Positions 45,829 to 55,230 of a stretch of DNA of 64,000 bases are shown piece by piece (within the stretch, counting starts at the first letter, position 1; every line of letters starts with the position of its first letter). Below the pieces are notes generated by a model. That model had not been told where the DNA came from, made no database searches, and worked only from the letters and a program-made list of their open reading frames with translations. The position numbers were made by a program, and so were the translations under genes. The stretch is from an uncultured Flavobacteriaceae bacterium. Its GTDB lineage: Bacteria > Bacteroidota > Bacteroidia > Flavobacteriales > Flavobacteriaceae. Location of the stretch: the NCBI GenBank assembly GCA_947503005.1, contig CANNCA010000007.1, forward strand, positions 247,987-311,986, written 5' to 3'.

Positions 45829-47640
45829 TTAGTCAAAGGTGTAACCATTGTCCGCAGCTACTTTGTCCGCAATTTGTGTGCGCAACGCTGCAACGTTCGG
45901 GTTATTGGTATATTTCGTAAAACGTTTCAATCCCATTAACATCATGCGCTGCTCGTCGCCCTCTGCAAATGAAATTATCGCTTCTTTACCTTTTTGTATT
46001 ACTTTTTCCGTCGCATTGTACAGGTACAGTCTTGACATCGCAATTTGTGTTGCTTGAGCCTCTTCACCAAAACGTTTCGCATTTTTCTCCGTTCTGAGGA
46101 TTGTGCTTTCAGCCATATAAACTTCGATAAGAATATCAGAAGCTGCTAACATCAATTGTTGGTGCTTTTCCAATTCAGGACCAAATTTCTGAACAGCACT
46201 ACCGGCAACCATTAAGAAGACTTTTTTCAGACGCGCAATCAAATCTTTTTCTTCAGCGAACAATTCAGAAAAATCAGGAGCATCGAAAGATGGAATTCCC
46301 ATCAACTCTTCACCAACGGCGGTTGCGGGGCCTAACAAATCTACATGGCCCTTCATGGCCTTTTTGACCAGCATGCCTACTGATAACATTCTGTTGATTT
46401 CATTGGTACCCTCATAGATCCTAGCAATCCTGGCGTCTCTCCAAGCTTTTTCCATAGGTGCTTCGGCGCTAAAGCCCATACCACCAAAGATTTGGACACC
46501 TTCATCGGAGGTTTCTTGGACATCTTCTGATACCGCAACCTTTAAAATTGAGCATTCGATGGCATACTCTTCGACACCCTTGAGTTCGGCATCTTGATGT
46601 GAATTCCCTTCCGCTTCACGAATAGCAATACGATCTTCAATGTTTTTGGCTGCTCGATAGCAGGCAGAATCTCCCGCATAAGCGTTGGTGGACATATTAG
46701 CTATTTTCGCCTTAATGGCCCCAAAGTTTATAATCGGAGTCTTGAACTGAATGCGCTCGTTCGCATATTTCACAGCCTCATTGATGACACGACGCTGTGC
46801 TTCTAAACATGCAGCGGCCAATTTAATACGTCCAATGTTCAACGCATTCATGGCTATTTTGAATCCGTTGCCGCGCTCTGAAAGCATATTTTCAACGGGA
46901 ACTTTGGTGTCGCTAAAAAATACTTGACGGGTAGAGGAGGAGTGAATACCTAATTTCTTTTCTTCATCGCCAAAAGTAATTCCATTTTCAGGATTGTTTT
47001 CCACAATAAAACCTGTGATGTTCTTATCATCTTCTATTCTAGCGAAGACAATAAACAGATTACAGAATCCCGCATTTGAAATCCACATTTTCTGCCCGGA
47101 AATGCTGTAGTGTTTTCCATCTTCGGATAAAACCGCTTTGGTCTTTCCTGAATTGGCATCAGATCCCGCGCCAGGTTCGGTCAAGCAATAAGCGCCAAAC
47201 CATTCTCCAGAAGCTAATTTCGGTACATACTTTTGCTTTTGTTCTTCTGTGCCGTACAGTGTAATTGGCATCGTGCCAATTCCGGTATGTGCACCGAAAG
47301 CCGTACTGAAAGAACCGGTGGCCCCAGAAATATAGTCACAAACCAACATGGTGGAAACAAAGCCCATACCCATTCCGCCATAGGCTTCGGGCACCGCTAC
47401 ACTTAACAAACCGAGTTCTCCGGCCTTACGCATGCATTCTTCGGTATAAGCGTAATCTTTTTGTTCGAATCGTTCCCAATGCGCCCACAGTTCGCGATCT
47501 ACGAATTCTTTAGTGCTATCGCGCATCATTTTTTGCTCTTCGGATAAATCTTCCAAGGTGAAAACATCTTCACACTTGGTTTCCTTGACGAGAAATTGCC
47601 CGCCACGTAAAAGATCTTTGTTTGCTATTTCAGTACTCAT
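45829..47640 (-). CDS. fadE: Acyl-CoA dehydrogenase (FadE-like)
   Basis: This 603-residue flavoprotein introduces the first double bond in beta-oxidation. It shows YCLTEPGAGSDANSGKTKA, MWISNAGFCNLF, the ARIARIYEGTNEINRM segment with the catalytic-type Glu, and GIGTMPITLYGTEEQKQKY. A C-terminal extension of roughly 170 residues is typical of the long-chain type. The start at the ATG 47640 is preferred, since upstream codons would overlap the thiolase gene and add unrelated residues. It is last in the order fadN-fadA-fadE, as in Bacillus subtilis. Confidence 0.93.
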   Translation of the reverse strand: MSTEIANKDLLRGGQFLVKETKCEDVFTLEDLSEEQKMMRDSTKEFVDRELWAHWERFEQKDYAYTEECMRKAGELGLLSVAVPEAYGGMGMGFVSTMLVCDYISGATGSFSTAFGAHTGIGTMPITLYGTEEQKQKYVPKLASGEWFGAYCLTEPGAGSDANSGKTKAVLSEDGKHYSISGQKMWISNAGFCNLFIVFARIEDDKNITGFIVENNPENGITFGDEEKKLGIHSSSTRQVFFSDTKVPVENMLSERGNGFKIAMNALNIGRIKLAAACLEAQRRVINEAVKYANERIQFKTPIINFGAIKAKIANMSTNAYAGDSACYRAAKNIEDRIAIREAEGNSHQDAELKGVEEYAIECSILKVAVSEDVQETSDEGVQIFGGMGFSAEAPMEKAWRDARIARIYEGTNEINRMLSVGMLVKKAMKGHVDLLGPATAVGEELMGIPSFDAPDFSELFAEEKDLIARLKKVFLMVAGSAVQKFGPELEKHQQLMLAASDILIEVYMAESTILRTEKNAKRFGEEAQATQIAMSRLYLYNATEKVIQKGKEAIISFAEGDEQRMMLMGLKRFTKYTNNPNVAALRTQIADKVAADNGYTFD

Positions 47641-47654
47641 AATATTTTCTGTTT

Positions 47655-48845
47655 CTAATTCAAAAATTCGTAGATACCTGCTGCGCCCTGACCTGTACCC
47701 ACACACATAGTTACCATTCCGTATTTGCCTTGCATTTTTCTTTTGCGCATTTCGTCAAAGAGCTGCACCGAAAGTTTGGCACCGGTACAACCCAACGGAT
47801 GCCCCAATGCAATTGCTCCGCCATTGACGTTTACAATATCATTGTTCAATTTTAATTCGCGAATAACCGCTAAAGATTGAGAAGCAAAGGCTTCATTCAA
47901 TTCGATTAATTCAACATCTTCTTGTTTTAATCCAGCTTGCTTTAAGGCCTTTGGTACGGCAGCCACGGGACCAATTCCCATAATTCTAGGTGGTACACCT
48001 GCGGCAGCATAGTTAACAAGTCGTGCGATGGGTTCAAGATTGAGTTCTTTTACCATTTCTTCGCTCATTACCAAGACAAAGGCAGCACCATCGCTCATTT
48101 GAGAAGAGTTTCCTGCGGTTACACTTCCACCCGCAGCAAATACGGGACGAAGTTTGTTCAATACTTCCACAGAAGTTCCTTTTCTAGGACCTTCATCTTT
48201 AGTAACGGTATATTTTTTCGTTGCCTTTTTTCCACTTTCATCGATATAAGTTTGTTCGACCTCTATAGGAACAATCTGATCTTGAAAACGGTCTTCAGCC
48301 TGTGCTCTCAATGCTTTCATATGTGAATTATACGCAAATTCATCTTGGTCCTCACGAGAAACTTTGTATTCGTTGGCAACGGCTTCTGCCGTGTTTCCCA
48401 TTCCCCAATAGTAATCTTCGTGGCCTTCGGCGACCAAATCATAATTCAATTCTGTTTTATAACCTGTCATGGGTACAGAACTCATACTTTCTGCGCCACC
48501 TGCGATGATACAATCAGCCATGCCAGACTGAATTTTAGCCGTTGCAATTCCAATGGTTTCTATTCCGGACGAACAAAATCGGTTAACGGTAACGCCCGGA
48601 ACATCAACAATGTCCAATCCCATCAAGGATATCAGCCGCGCCATGTTCAACCCTTGAGAGCCTTCCGGCATGGCATTTCCGACGATGACATCATCGATTC
48701 TTTTTTTGTCGAAATTGGGCAACTCTTTCATCATATATTCGATGGTTTCGGCAGCCAATTCATCGGTTCGCTTAAATCGGAAAACACCTTTTGGGGCTTT
48801 GCCAACGGCCGTTCTGTATCCTTTAACTATATATGCAGTTTTCAT
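47655..48845 (-). CDS. fadA: Acetyl-CoA acyltransferase (thiolase)
   Basis: Thiolase cleaves 3-ketoacyl-CoA to acetyl-CoA and a shortened acyl-CoA. The 396-residue protein has the nucleophile Cys in [12 protein letters not shown], the [11 protein letters not shown] loop, [21 protein letters not shown] with the active His, and [10 protein letters not shown] with the second active Cys. It is 4 bases after fadN and 14 before fadE, inside the beta-oxidation operon. Confidence 0.96.
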   Translation of the reverse strand: MKTAYIVKGYRTAVGKAPKGVFRFKRTDELAAETIEYMMKELPNFDKKRIDDVIVGNAMPEGSQGLNMARLISLMGLDIVDVPGVTVNRFCSSGIETIGIATAKIQSGMADCIIAGGAESMSSVPMTGYKTELNYDLVAEGHEDYYWGMGNTAEAVANEYKVSREDQDEFAYNSHMKALRAQAEDRFQDQIVPIEVEQTYIDESGKKATKKYTVTKDEGPRKGTSVEVLNKLRPVFAAGGSVTAGNSSQMSDGAAFVLVMSEEMVKELNLEPIARLVNYAAAGVPPRIMGIGPVAAVPKALKQAGLKQEDVELIELNEAFASQSLAVIRELKLNNDIVNVNGGAIALGHPLGCTGAKLSVQLFDEMRKRKMQGKYGMVTMCVGTGQGAAGIYEFLN

Positions 48846-48849
48846 GTTC

Positions 48850-51255
48850 TTAATTTCTTAGTGGTTTTCCTGTTTTGAGCATGTGTTGGATCCGTTCCAG
48901 AGTTTTCTTTTCGGTGCAAAGCGATAGAAACGCCTCTCTTTCCAAATCCAAAAGATATTGTTCATCGACTAACGTTGGTTCTGATAAATCACCTCCTGCC
49001 ATCACATAAGCCAATTTGTTGGCGATTTTCTTATCATGTTCACTGATATAATGGCTTGCTTCCATCGAATCGGTTCCTACTAAGAACATGCCCAATGCCT
49101 GTTTTCCAAGGACTTTGATGTCTTTCCTTTTTGGAGGTTGCGTATAGCCTGCTTCGGCCATTAGCTTAGCATGTGCCTTAGCTGTGGCGATTTGTCGGTC
49201 CTTATTTACAACAACGATATCTTTCCCAGGTTGGAGGATTCCTAAATCATAGGCTTCATATGCGGAAGTCGAGACTTTGGCCATTCCGATTGTCAAAAAA
49301 TACTCTTGTAAAACGTTCAACTCAACATCATTTTTCTTAAAAGTATCTTGTGCACGAACTGCAAATTCTTTTGAACCGCCACCACCAGGAATAACGCCAA
49401 CACCAAATTCTACCAATCCGATGTAGGTTTCAGCAGCTGCAACTACTTTATCGGCATGCAGTGAAATTTCACAACCTCCGCCCAATGCCATTCCGTGGGG
49501 AGCGGCTATCGTTGGAATTGCGGAATAACGCAAGCGCATCACCGTGTCTTGAAACATCTTAATGGCCATGTTCAGTTCATCGTATTCCTGCTCTACGGCC
49601 ATCATGAATATCATTCCGATGTTCGCGCCTACAGAGAAATTCGCTGCTTGATTACCAATCACCAAGCCTTGAAAATCTTTTTCCGCGAGGTCGATACCTT
49701 TATTTATGCCGGCAATAACATCACCGCCAATCGTGTTCATCTTGGACTGGAATTCCACATTCAGAATACCATCGCCCAAATCTTCGATGACGACACCACT
49801 ATTTTTAAAGACTTCTTTAGATTTTCTAATGTTATCCAAAATGATAAAGGCGTCCTGACCTGGAATTTTTTCAATGGATTTCTTCGGAATATCATAGAAA
49901 TAAGTAGCACCTTCCTTGACGGCATAAAAAGAGTCATTCCCCGATGCTTTCATATCGTGTACCCATTGTGCGGCTTCTTCGCCTTCCGCCTTAATGAATT
50001 CCAAACCTTTTTCCAATCCTATGGCATCCCATATTTGAAAAGGACCATGTTCCCAACCGAAACCGGCCTTCATGGCATCATCAATTTTGTATAGTTCATC
50101 GGTAATCTCAGGGATTCGATGCGACACGTAGGCGAACAATTGCCCAAAACTTTTTCGATAGAATTCGCCCGCTTTATCTTTTCCGGCTACTAGTACGGAG
50201 AAGCGGTCTACAACTTTATCGATGGTCTTGGTCAATTCTAAAGTGGCGAACTTGGCACTCTTTTTAGAACGATAATCCATCGTATCTAAGTCCAGGGTCA
50301 AGATTTCCGTTTTACCGGCCGCATCTTTTGATTTTTTATAAAAGCCTTGTCCCGTTTTACTACCCAACCATTTGTTTTCCATCATGGTGGAAATAAACTC
50401 AGGTAAGGCGAAAATAGCATGGCGCTCATCTTCTTTACAGTTTTCTGAAATTCCGTTGGCCACATGGACTAAGGTGTCCAAGCCAACAACATCGACCGTT
50501 CTAAACGTAGCCGATTTAGGTCGGCCGATTACCGGACCAGTCAACTTATCGACTTCCTCAACGGTCATTCCCATTTCCTTGACCATATGGAAAAGACTCT
50601 GGATGCTGAATATTCCGATACGGTTTCCAATGAAAGCTGGAGTATCTTTGGCAATCACAGAAGTTTTGCCTAAGAACTGTTCTCCGTAACCGTTCAAGAA
50701 TTCCAGTACCTCGGGGGAAGTTTTCGGTCCCGGAATTATCTCGAACAGTTTTAGGTAACGTGCGGGGTTAAAAAAATGCGTTCCGCAGAAATGTTTTTGA
50801 AAATCTTCACTTCGACCCTCCGACATAAACTTTATCGGAATACCAGAAGTGTTCGATGTTATCAATGTGCCTGGAGTTCTATGCTTTTCTAGATTTTCGA
50901 AAACTATCTTTTTGATATCCAATCGTTCAACGACCACCTCGATGATCCAATCTACTTTTGAAACTTTTGCAATATCATCTTCAAGGTTTCCTGTGGTAAT
51001 TCGAGAAGCGAATTTTTGATGATAAATAGGGGAGGGCTTCGATTTCAGAGCCGCCATCAAAGAATCGTTTACGAGTCTGTTTCTAACGACCTTGTCTTCT
51101 AAGGTCAAACCCTTTGCCTTTTCTTTATCATTTAGTTCTCTGGGTACGATGTCAAGTAAAAGTACCTCGACTCCGATATTGGCAAAATGGCAAGCGATAC
51201 CGCTACCCATGATACCCGAGCCTATAACCGCAACTTTCTTAATATGCTTGTTCAT
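48850..51255 (-). CDS. fadN: 3-hydroxyacyl-CoA dehydrogenase/enoyl-CoA hydratase fusion (FadN type)
   Basis: This 801-residue bifunctional enzyme has an N-terminal NAD-binding dehydrogenase domain (VAVIGSGIMGSGIACHFANIGVEVLLLD at the start, then HFFNPARYLKLFEIIPG). A second dehydrogenase C-terminal domain follows. The enoyl-CoA hydratase (crotonase) domain is C-terminal, with AAPHGMALGGGCEISLHADKVVA and GLVEFGVGVIPGGGGSKE. The order dehydrogenase then hydratase matches FadN/type-2 multifunctional enzymes and is the reverse of E. coli FadB. It starts 15 bases after marR and leads the fad genes. Confidence 0.94.
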   Translation of the reverse strand: MNKHIKKVAVIGSGIMGSGIACHFANIGVEVLLLDIVPRELNDKEKAKGLTLEDKVVRNRLVNDSLMAALKSKPSPIYHQKFASRITTGNLEDDIAKVSKVDWIIEVVVERLDIKKIVFENLEKHRTPGTLITSNTSGIPIKFMSEGRSEDFQKHFCGTHFFNPARYLKLFEIIPGPKTSPEVLEFLNGYGEQFLGKTSVIAKDTPAFIGNRIGIFSIQSLFHMVKEMGMTVEEVDKLTGPVIGRPKSATFRTVDVVGLDTLVHVANGISENCKEDERHAIFALPEFISTMMENKWLGSKTGQGFYKKSKDAAGKTEILTLDLDTMDYRSKKSAKFATLELTKTIDKVVDRFSVLVAGKDKAGEFYRKSFGQLFAYVSHRIPEITDELYKIDDAMKAGFGWEHGPFQIWDAIGLEKGLEFIKAEGEEAAQWVHDMKASGNDSFYAVKEGATYFYDIPKKSIEKIPGQDAFIILDNIRKSKEVFKNSGVVIEDLGDGILNVEFQSKMNTIGGDVIAGINKGIDLAEKDFQGLVIGNQAANFSVGANIGMIFMMAVEQEYDELNMAIKMFQDTVMRLRYSAIPTIAAPHGMALGGGCEISLHADKVVAAAETYIGLVEFGVGVIPGGGGSKEFAVRAQDTFKKNDVELNVLQEYFLTIGMAKVSTSAYEAYDLGILQPGKDIVVVNKDRQIATAKAHAKLMAEAGYTQPPKRKDIKVLGKQALGMFLVGTDSMEASHYISEHDKKIANKLAYVMAGGDLSEPTLVDEQYLLDLEREAFLSLCTEKKTLERIQHMLKTGKPLRN

Positions 51256-51269
51256 TGAATTGTTCAGGG

Positions 51270-51719
51270 TTAATTAGTTGTGTCTTTTGTATATATCTCT
51301 TTATCAGCAATCAATTTATTTATCGTTTCGCTTACTTCAAAAAATGCAGCTAGCTTTTCATTCGAAACATTTTGTCTTATGATTTCATTGAATCGAATTA
51401 CCGCATTTTTTGAATCTGATCTTTTCTCCAGACCAAAATCTGTTAGATGTATCAGAACTCCTCGTCCATCATTCGGATTAGGTTTTCGCTCGATCAGCCC
51501 TTTTTCTTGCATACTTTTTAAAATGCGTGATAGGCTTGTTGCTTCCATCCCCATTTTCGGTCCCAAAGCGGTAGAGGGCGTACCAGTCTTTGGGTCAATG
51601 CTTAATAAGGTAAAACCGACCGCCATAGTACTTCCGAATTTTTTGGCCTCCTCATTGTACATTCTTGCAACTGCTTGCCATGTGGCCCGAAGTGCATAGT
51701 CGATCGTAATTTCTTTCAT
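51270..51719 (-). CDS. MarR-family transcriptional regulator
   Basis: This 149-residue winged-helix protein shows the MarR core: LSRILKSMQEKGLIERKPNPNDGRGVLIHLTDFG, with the recognition helix and wing at about residues 82-114. As first gene of the marR-fadN-fadA-fadE set, it is likely a fatty-acid- or acyl-CoA-responsive repressor, by analogy to other MarR/TetR-type regulators of degradation genes. A 26-base perfect palindrome 32 bases upstream of its start is the likely operator, so it probably represses itself and the operon. Confidence 0.88.
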   Translation of the reverse strand: MKEITIDYALRATWQAVARMYNEEAKKFGSTMAVGFTLLSIDPKTGTPSTALGPKMGMEATSLSRILKSMQEKGLIERKPNPNDGRGVLIHLTDFGLEKRSDSKNAVIRFNEIIRQNVSNEKLAAFFEVSETINKLIADKEIYTKDTTN

Positions 51720-51738
51720 AAACTTATTTGTGGGCTAC

Positions 51739-51776
51739 CAAAGATAGAAAAATTTATTATGCATGCATAATAAATT
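51739..51776 (-). promoter_or_regulatory. marR/fad promoter with 26-base perfect palindromic operator
   Basis: On the leftward strand TATCTTTG (complement of 51739-51746) matches the -7 consensus. Positions 51751-51776 form a perfect 26-base palindrome; each half reads AATTTATTATGCA from its outer end and the centre is TGCATGCA. The palindrome covers the -33 region, so a bound MarR dimer would block polymerase. Confidence 0.68.
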
Positions 51777-51849
51777 AGTTAAAAAAATCCAAGGTCCAAG
51801 ATTATTTGACAATGTGTAGATAAAGTGTAAGATTCAACCGAATAATACG

Positions 51850-52128
51850 CTAGATGTTAGTGAAAAGTGTTCGGTCATTCGTTTTTCTTCGCTTTATTTC
51901 TTTATTCAAGGCTGATGAATAAAGCAACGGAATGAAAACAAGCGGCATTAGCAGGGCGAGCATCAGTGCCGTGAAAGTTGCATTGGCATCCTGATCCGAA
52001 GTTTGTTTTAGGGCTATAAAAAGAAAAACTAACATGCCTAACAAGAACCCAATAGCAATTCCTAAACACAACCTATTTCGGTTTTTTAGTTGGCTTTCGG
52101 TTAATTGTGCGATGTGTTTCTGAAACAA
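51850..52128 (-). CDS. Small two-TM membrane protein
   Basis: This 92-residue protein has a charged N terminus, two membrane helices (about 22-42 and 52-70) and a basic C terminus (NKEIKRRKTNDR). I recognise no family. It starts 11 bases after the acyl-CoA ligase stop, so it is probably co-transcribed with it. Confidence 0.65.
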   Translation of the reverse strand: MFQKHIAQLTESQLKNRNRLCLGIAIGFLLGMLVFLFIALKQTSDQDANATFTALMLALLMPLVFIPLLYSSALNKEIKRRKTNDRTLFTNI

Positions 52129-52139
52129 CTCTGTTTTAT

Positions 52140-53909
52140 TTAATGCCCGTAAATGTCATTGTAAAGGTCAATGTATTTTTCCTTAATAATTTTTCGGCGC
52201 AATTTCATAGTTGGGGTTAAATGGCCTTCGCTAATACTCCAAATATCAGGCGTCAATCGAAATTGCTTTACTTTCTCCCATTTGGCAAAGGCTTCATTGG
52301 CTACATCAACTTCTTCTTGATACTGTGCGATAACATTGTCGTTCAATACGATATCCGAATTCTCGCTAATCGTAATTTTATTTTCTTTCGCCCATTTAAA
52401 GAGGTACTCAAAATCGGGTTGTATCAAAGCTGCCGGCATTTTTTCACCTTCACCAACGACCATTACTTGCTCAATGAAAAGTGACTGCTTCAAACGATTT
52501 TCCAACAATTGGGGGGCAACGTATTTCCCTCCCGAGGTTTTGAACATTTCTTTCTTACGGTCGGTGATTTTCAAAAAACCATCCGAGTCGATTTCTCCAA
52601 TATCCCCGGTATGAAAATACCCGTCTTTCATGACTTCAGCGGTCTTTTCAGGGTCTTTGTAATAGCCCATCATCACTTGGGGTCCTTTCGCACAGATTTC
52701 TCCGTCATCAGCGATTTTAATTTCAGTGTTATCCAATAATTTACCTACCGTGCCGATTCTGAATCCTCCATTTCGCATATCGTTGACCGATAATACGGGA
52801 GACGTCTCGGTCAGACCATACCCTTCCATTACTCCAAATTCGGCCGCATTAAAAATGCGAGCTAAGCGAGGTTGTAAGGCTGCACTACCCGAAGAAATCA
52901 GTTTCAAATTACCACCTAGGCCTTCTTTCCATTTGCTGAAAATCAACTTTCGAGCGATTCCTAATTTGGTTTCATACCACCATCCGTTTTGACCGTAGGG
53001 TTCAAATTTCAATCCTACATCGACAGCCCAGAAGAAAAGCTTCTTTTTCAGTCCTGTTAATGAATCTCCTTTGGCGATGATTTTATCGTATACTTTTTCC
53101 AATAGGCGCGGCACGGCGGTCATCACGTGCGGTTTGACATCTTTAATATATTCACTGATCTGATCAATGGGGGCGTAATGCACGGTCACACCAGAATATT
53201 GGTACAGATAGATCATCATGCGCTCGTAAATATGACAAACGGGAAGGAAACTTAGGCATTTGGAATTCCCATACGGAATATCAAGTCGTTTAGAGCTCTC
53301 TAGGGCATTACTAACCACGTTGCTGTGTGACAGCATGACTCCTTTCGGCCGACCTGTTGTTCCCGAGGTGTATATCAATGTGGCCAAATCTTCCGCCTTC
53401 ACCGCTGCTTTTCTGTCCTCAACAACATCTTGATTGGAAGCATCGGCGCCCAATTCCAAAACTTCACTCCAATTTTTACAATCACTCAAGCTGTCAAAAG
53501 AATATACCTCCTTTAGACTTGGAACCTGATCCTGGATGGACTTTACCTTTGCATGTACCTCCGAACAGGAAACAAAACAATATTTGGCTTCCGAATGGTT
53601 CATGACGTAGGCATAATCTTCTTCCGATATGGTGGGGTAAATGGGAACGTTTTGAGCTCCTAACTGTAAAATGCCAATATCCATGACGTTCCATTCCGAG
53701 CGGTTGTTCATTGATATCAAAGCAATTTTATCATCTTTTTGAACGCCCAGCCTGAGTAAAGCCCTGCTTATGGCATTTGCCTTATCTACATATTCTTGTG
53801 TGGACATTGAGACCCATGTGCCATTTTTCTTGTCTAAGAAACAGCTGTCGAGATTATACTTTTCTAAAGCATAATAGGGGAAATCGAAAAGACGAGTGAT
53901 GTTTTGCAT
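52140..53909 (-). CDS. fadD: Long-chain acyl-CoA synthetase
   Basis: This 589-residue AMP-forming ligase activates fatty acids as CoA thioesters. It has the P-loop-like motif TLIYTSGTTGRPKGVMLSH, VMEGYGLTETSPVLSVN, YFHTGDIGEID, and DRKKEMFKTSGGKYVAPQ with the A8-type hinge. The ligase supplies the substrate for the beta-oxidation genes just downstream, with a separate promoter for marR-fadN between. fadD is used by analogy; lcfB-type naming is equally apt. Confidence 0.93.
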   Translation of the reverse strand: MQNITRLFDFPYYALEKYNLDSCFLDKKNGTWVSMSTQEYVDKANAISRALLRLGVQKDDKIALISMNNRSEWNVMDIGILQLGAQNVPIYPTISEEDYAYVMNHSEAKYCFVSCSEVHAKVKSIQDQVPSLKEVYSFDSLSDCKNWSEVLELGADASNQDVVEDRKAAVKAEDLATLIYTSGTTGRPKGVMLSHSNVVSNALESSKRLDIPYGNSKCLSFLPVCHIYERMMIYLYQYSGVTVHYAPIDQISEYIKDVKPHVMTAVPRLLEKVYDKIIAKGDSLTGLKKKLFFWAVDVGLKFEPYGQNGWWYETKLGIARKLIFSKWKEGLGGNLKLISSGSAALQPRLARIFNAAEFGVMEGYGLTETSPVLSVNDMRNGGFRIGTVGKLLDNTEIKIADDGEICAKGPQVMMGYYKDPEKTAEVMKDGYFHTGDIGEIDSDGFLKITDRKKEMFKTSGGKYVAPQLLENRLKQSLFIEQVMVVGEGEKMPAALIQPDFEYLFKWAKENKITISENSDIVLNDNVIAQYQEEVDVANEAFAKWEKVKQFRLTPDIWSISEGHLTPTMKLRRKIIKEKYIDLYNDIYGH

Positions 53910-54444
53910 ACTTGGTTTCGGATAAGTTACTGCAAAATAAGGAAAGCGAATGGGATATTAAAATTCCCAAGAAATCAATTCCCAATTCGAAAATACAATC
54001 CAAATGCAAAGGCAATGTTTTCTTAATTCACCCGAGTTGAAAATTCATTCCTGATTGATTGACCATAAATAGCTAAGATTTGTAACGTGAAGAAAAGGAA
54101 AAAAGGTATAATTTGGATGTAAATTTAGATTTCAACATAATATAGTTTTTGCCCTTTTTGGAGGACTATATTAAATCAAAATGGCTTTTAAGCCACATGA
54201 GAGTCATTCTAAGAGCAGGAAACAGGGGTGTGGTCATAGTGGTTTTTGGTTGGGTGCTTTCGGTAGAAAAGCGGAGTTGAAATTTTGAAGTATAAAATAG
54301 CTGCTTTATCCTTATTTTAAAGGGTTTAGTGACCTGTTAAACTACTCACAATTTTGTAACCTTTTAGCTTTTATTACGTCTAATAGAATGTGTACTTAAG
54401 GATGCGTATTGCGTCCGTCACAACAAACAAATAAAGAAGTTAAG
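53910..54444. other. 535-base intergenic region with one tentative short ORF
   Basis: No full gene is seen. A 35-codon ORF at 54181-54288 (rightward, starting MAFKPHESHSKS and containing GCGHSGFWLGAF) could be real but has only a distant GGAGG. It opens with a small hairpin, GGCTT-TT-AAGCC, at 54183-54194. An ECF-type promoter at 54354-54380 occupies the right end. The left end should carry the fadD promoter. Confidence 0.35.
54354..54380 (+). promoter_or_regulatory. ECF-sigma-type promoter of a 40-codon ORF
   Basis: TTGTAAC at 54354-54360 and CGTC at 54377-54380 are 16 bases apart, identical in boxes and spacing to the site at 26924-26950. The short ORF at 54445 starts 64 bases downstream. 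Confidence 0.52.
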
Positions 54445-54567
54445 ATGAAAGATACAAAGAGAAAACACATTGACAACAGCACAAGTGTTGATAGGGCATT
54501 AACCCGTCACGAAAGCTGGAAAAATCACCGAAGGTATACTGGATTAAAGTTAATAAAGTTTTCTTAA
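54445..54567 (+). CDS. Short basic 40-residue protein, hypothetical
   Basis: The ORF encodes a 40-residue, Lys/Arg/His-rich polypeptide (MKDTKRKHIDNSTSVDRALT at the start, ending LKLIKFS). It has no hydrophobic segment and matches no family I know. Support comes from its surroundings: an ECF-type promoter at 54354-54380, an A-rich GAAG-type leader before the ATG, and a strong terminator 16 bases after the stop. Together these form a complete small transcription unit. It might also act as an RNA; the peptide is not proven. Confidence 0.45.
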   Translation: MKDTKRKHIDNSTSVDRALTRHESWKNHRRYTGLKLIKFS

Positions 54568-54582
54568 GGAAAACGAATAGCA

Positions 54583-54610
54583 AAAAAAGAGGGCGAAAGC
54601 CCTCTTTTTT
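54583..54610. terminator. Strong bidirectional terminator
   Basis: AAAAAAGAGGGC (54583-54594) pairs perfectly with GCCCTCTTTTTT (54599-54610) around a GAAA tetraloop. It can end the rightward short-ORF transcript and the leftward purL-GNAT transcript. Confidence 0.9.
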
Positions 54611-54619
54611 ATTTTAACT

Positions 54620-54776
54620 CTACCATTGACTATTTTCCTCAACCCACTCCCTCGCATTCACAAAAGCTTCTAGCCATGGCGAAACTTCATTATTTCTATC
54701 TGTAGTATAGTGTACCCTGTTCCATGGGAAGGTGAAGAGTTCGATGTGCGGAATCGTTATCAATTGTCTTCTGATT
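54620..54776 (-). pseudogene. Degenerate second copy of the purL 3' end
   Basis: Read leftward, this piece encodes RRQLITIPHIELFTFPWNRV, then HYTTDRNNEVSPWLEAFVNA, then a short tail and a stop at 54620. It aligns without gaps to the last residues of the intact PurL (GRHLVTMPHIERSTFPWNWA..., positions of about 55234-55380), with 34 of 47 residues identical. The catalytic body of PurL is absent, so this is a remnant. The last codons of the GNAT gene, including its stop at 54760, lie within this homologous segment in another frame. Confidence 0.85.
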
Positions 54777-55227
54777 GCAAATGCAATTTCATGCCCTCAT
54801 GACTTGCCTTAAACCCTAGTTTCTCATAGAAATTCAAGGCCTCCGGTCGTTTTTTGTCCGTAGTCAATTGAACTACATGGGCTCCTTTTTCTTTTGATCT
54901 TTGAATGGCCCATTCGAACAATTGTTGCCCAGTACCCTTGCCACGAAAATCTTCATGAATACGCACCGCTTCAATTTGCGCACGAATACCACCTTGATAG
55001 GTCAAATATTGAATAAAGGATAATTGTAGGGTGCCAATGACCTGACCCGATTTGTCCTCCATCGCCATCAACTCTTGATTAGAGTCTGAATCTATGTTTT
55101 CAAATGCAGCATAGTATTTCTGGGGGAGTGGATTTTGAAAATCCTCCCGCAATCGCCCCAATTTATCATTTGCAATCATTGCTACGATTGCGGCGACGTC
55201 TTCTCGGGTTGCAGGGCGAATGATCAT
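54760..55227 (-). CDS. GNAT-family N-acetyltransferase
   Basis: This 155-residue protein shows the GNAT fold: MIIRPATREDVAAIVAMI at the start, the AMEDKSGQVIGTLQLSFI strand pair, the acetyl-CoA motif VRIHEDFRGKGTGQQLFEWAI at about 89-109, and the NFYEKLGFKASHEGMKLHL ending. The acceptor is unknown. It starts 3 bases after the purL stop and ends inside a second copy of purL 3' sequence, so the gene looks inserted behind purL. Confidence 0.9.
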   Translation of the reverse strand: MIIRPATREDVAAIVAMIANDKLGRLREDFQNPLPQKYYAAFENIDSDSNQELMAMEDKSGQVIGTLQLSFIQYLTYQGGIRAQIEAVRIHEDFRGKGTGQQLFEWAIQRSKEKGAHVVQLTTDKKRPEALNFYEKLGFKASHEGMKLHLQSEDN

Positions 55228-55230
55228 TAG

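Noticed and set aside
48345..48878. 177-codon ORF opposite the thiolase gene
   Set aside because: It is antisense to fadA, has an unstructured composition and begins within that conserved gene.
49495..50094. 199-codon ORF opposite fadN
   Set aside because: It is antisense to a conserved bifunctional enzyme and shows no known motif.
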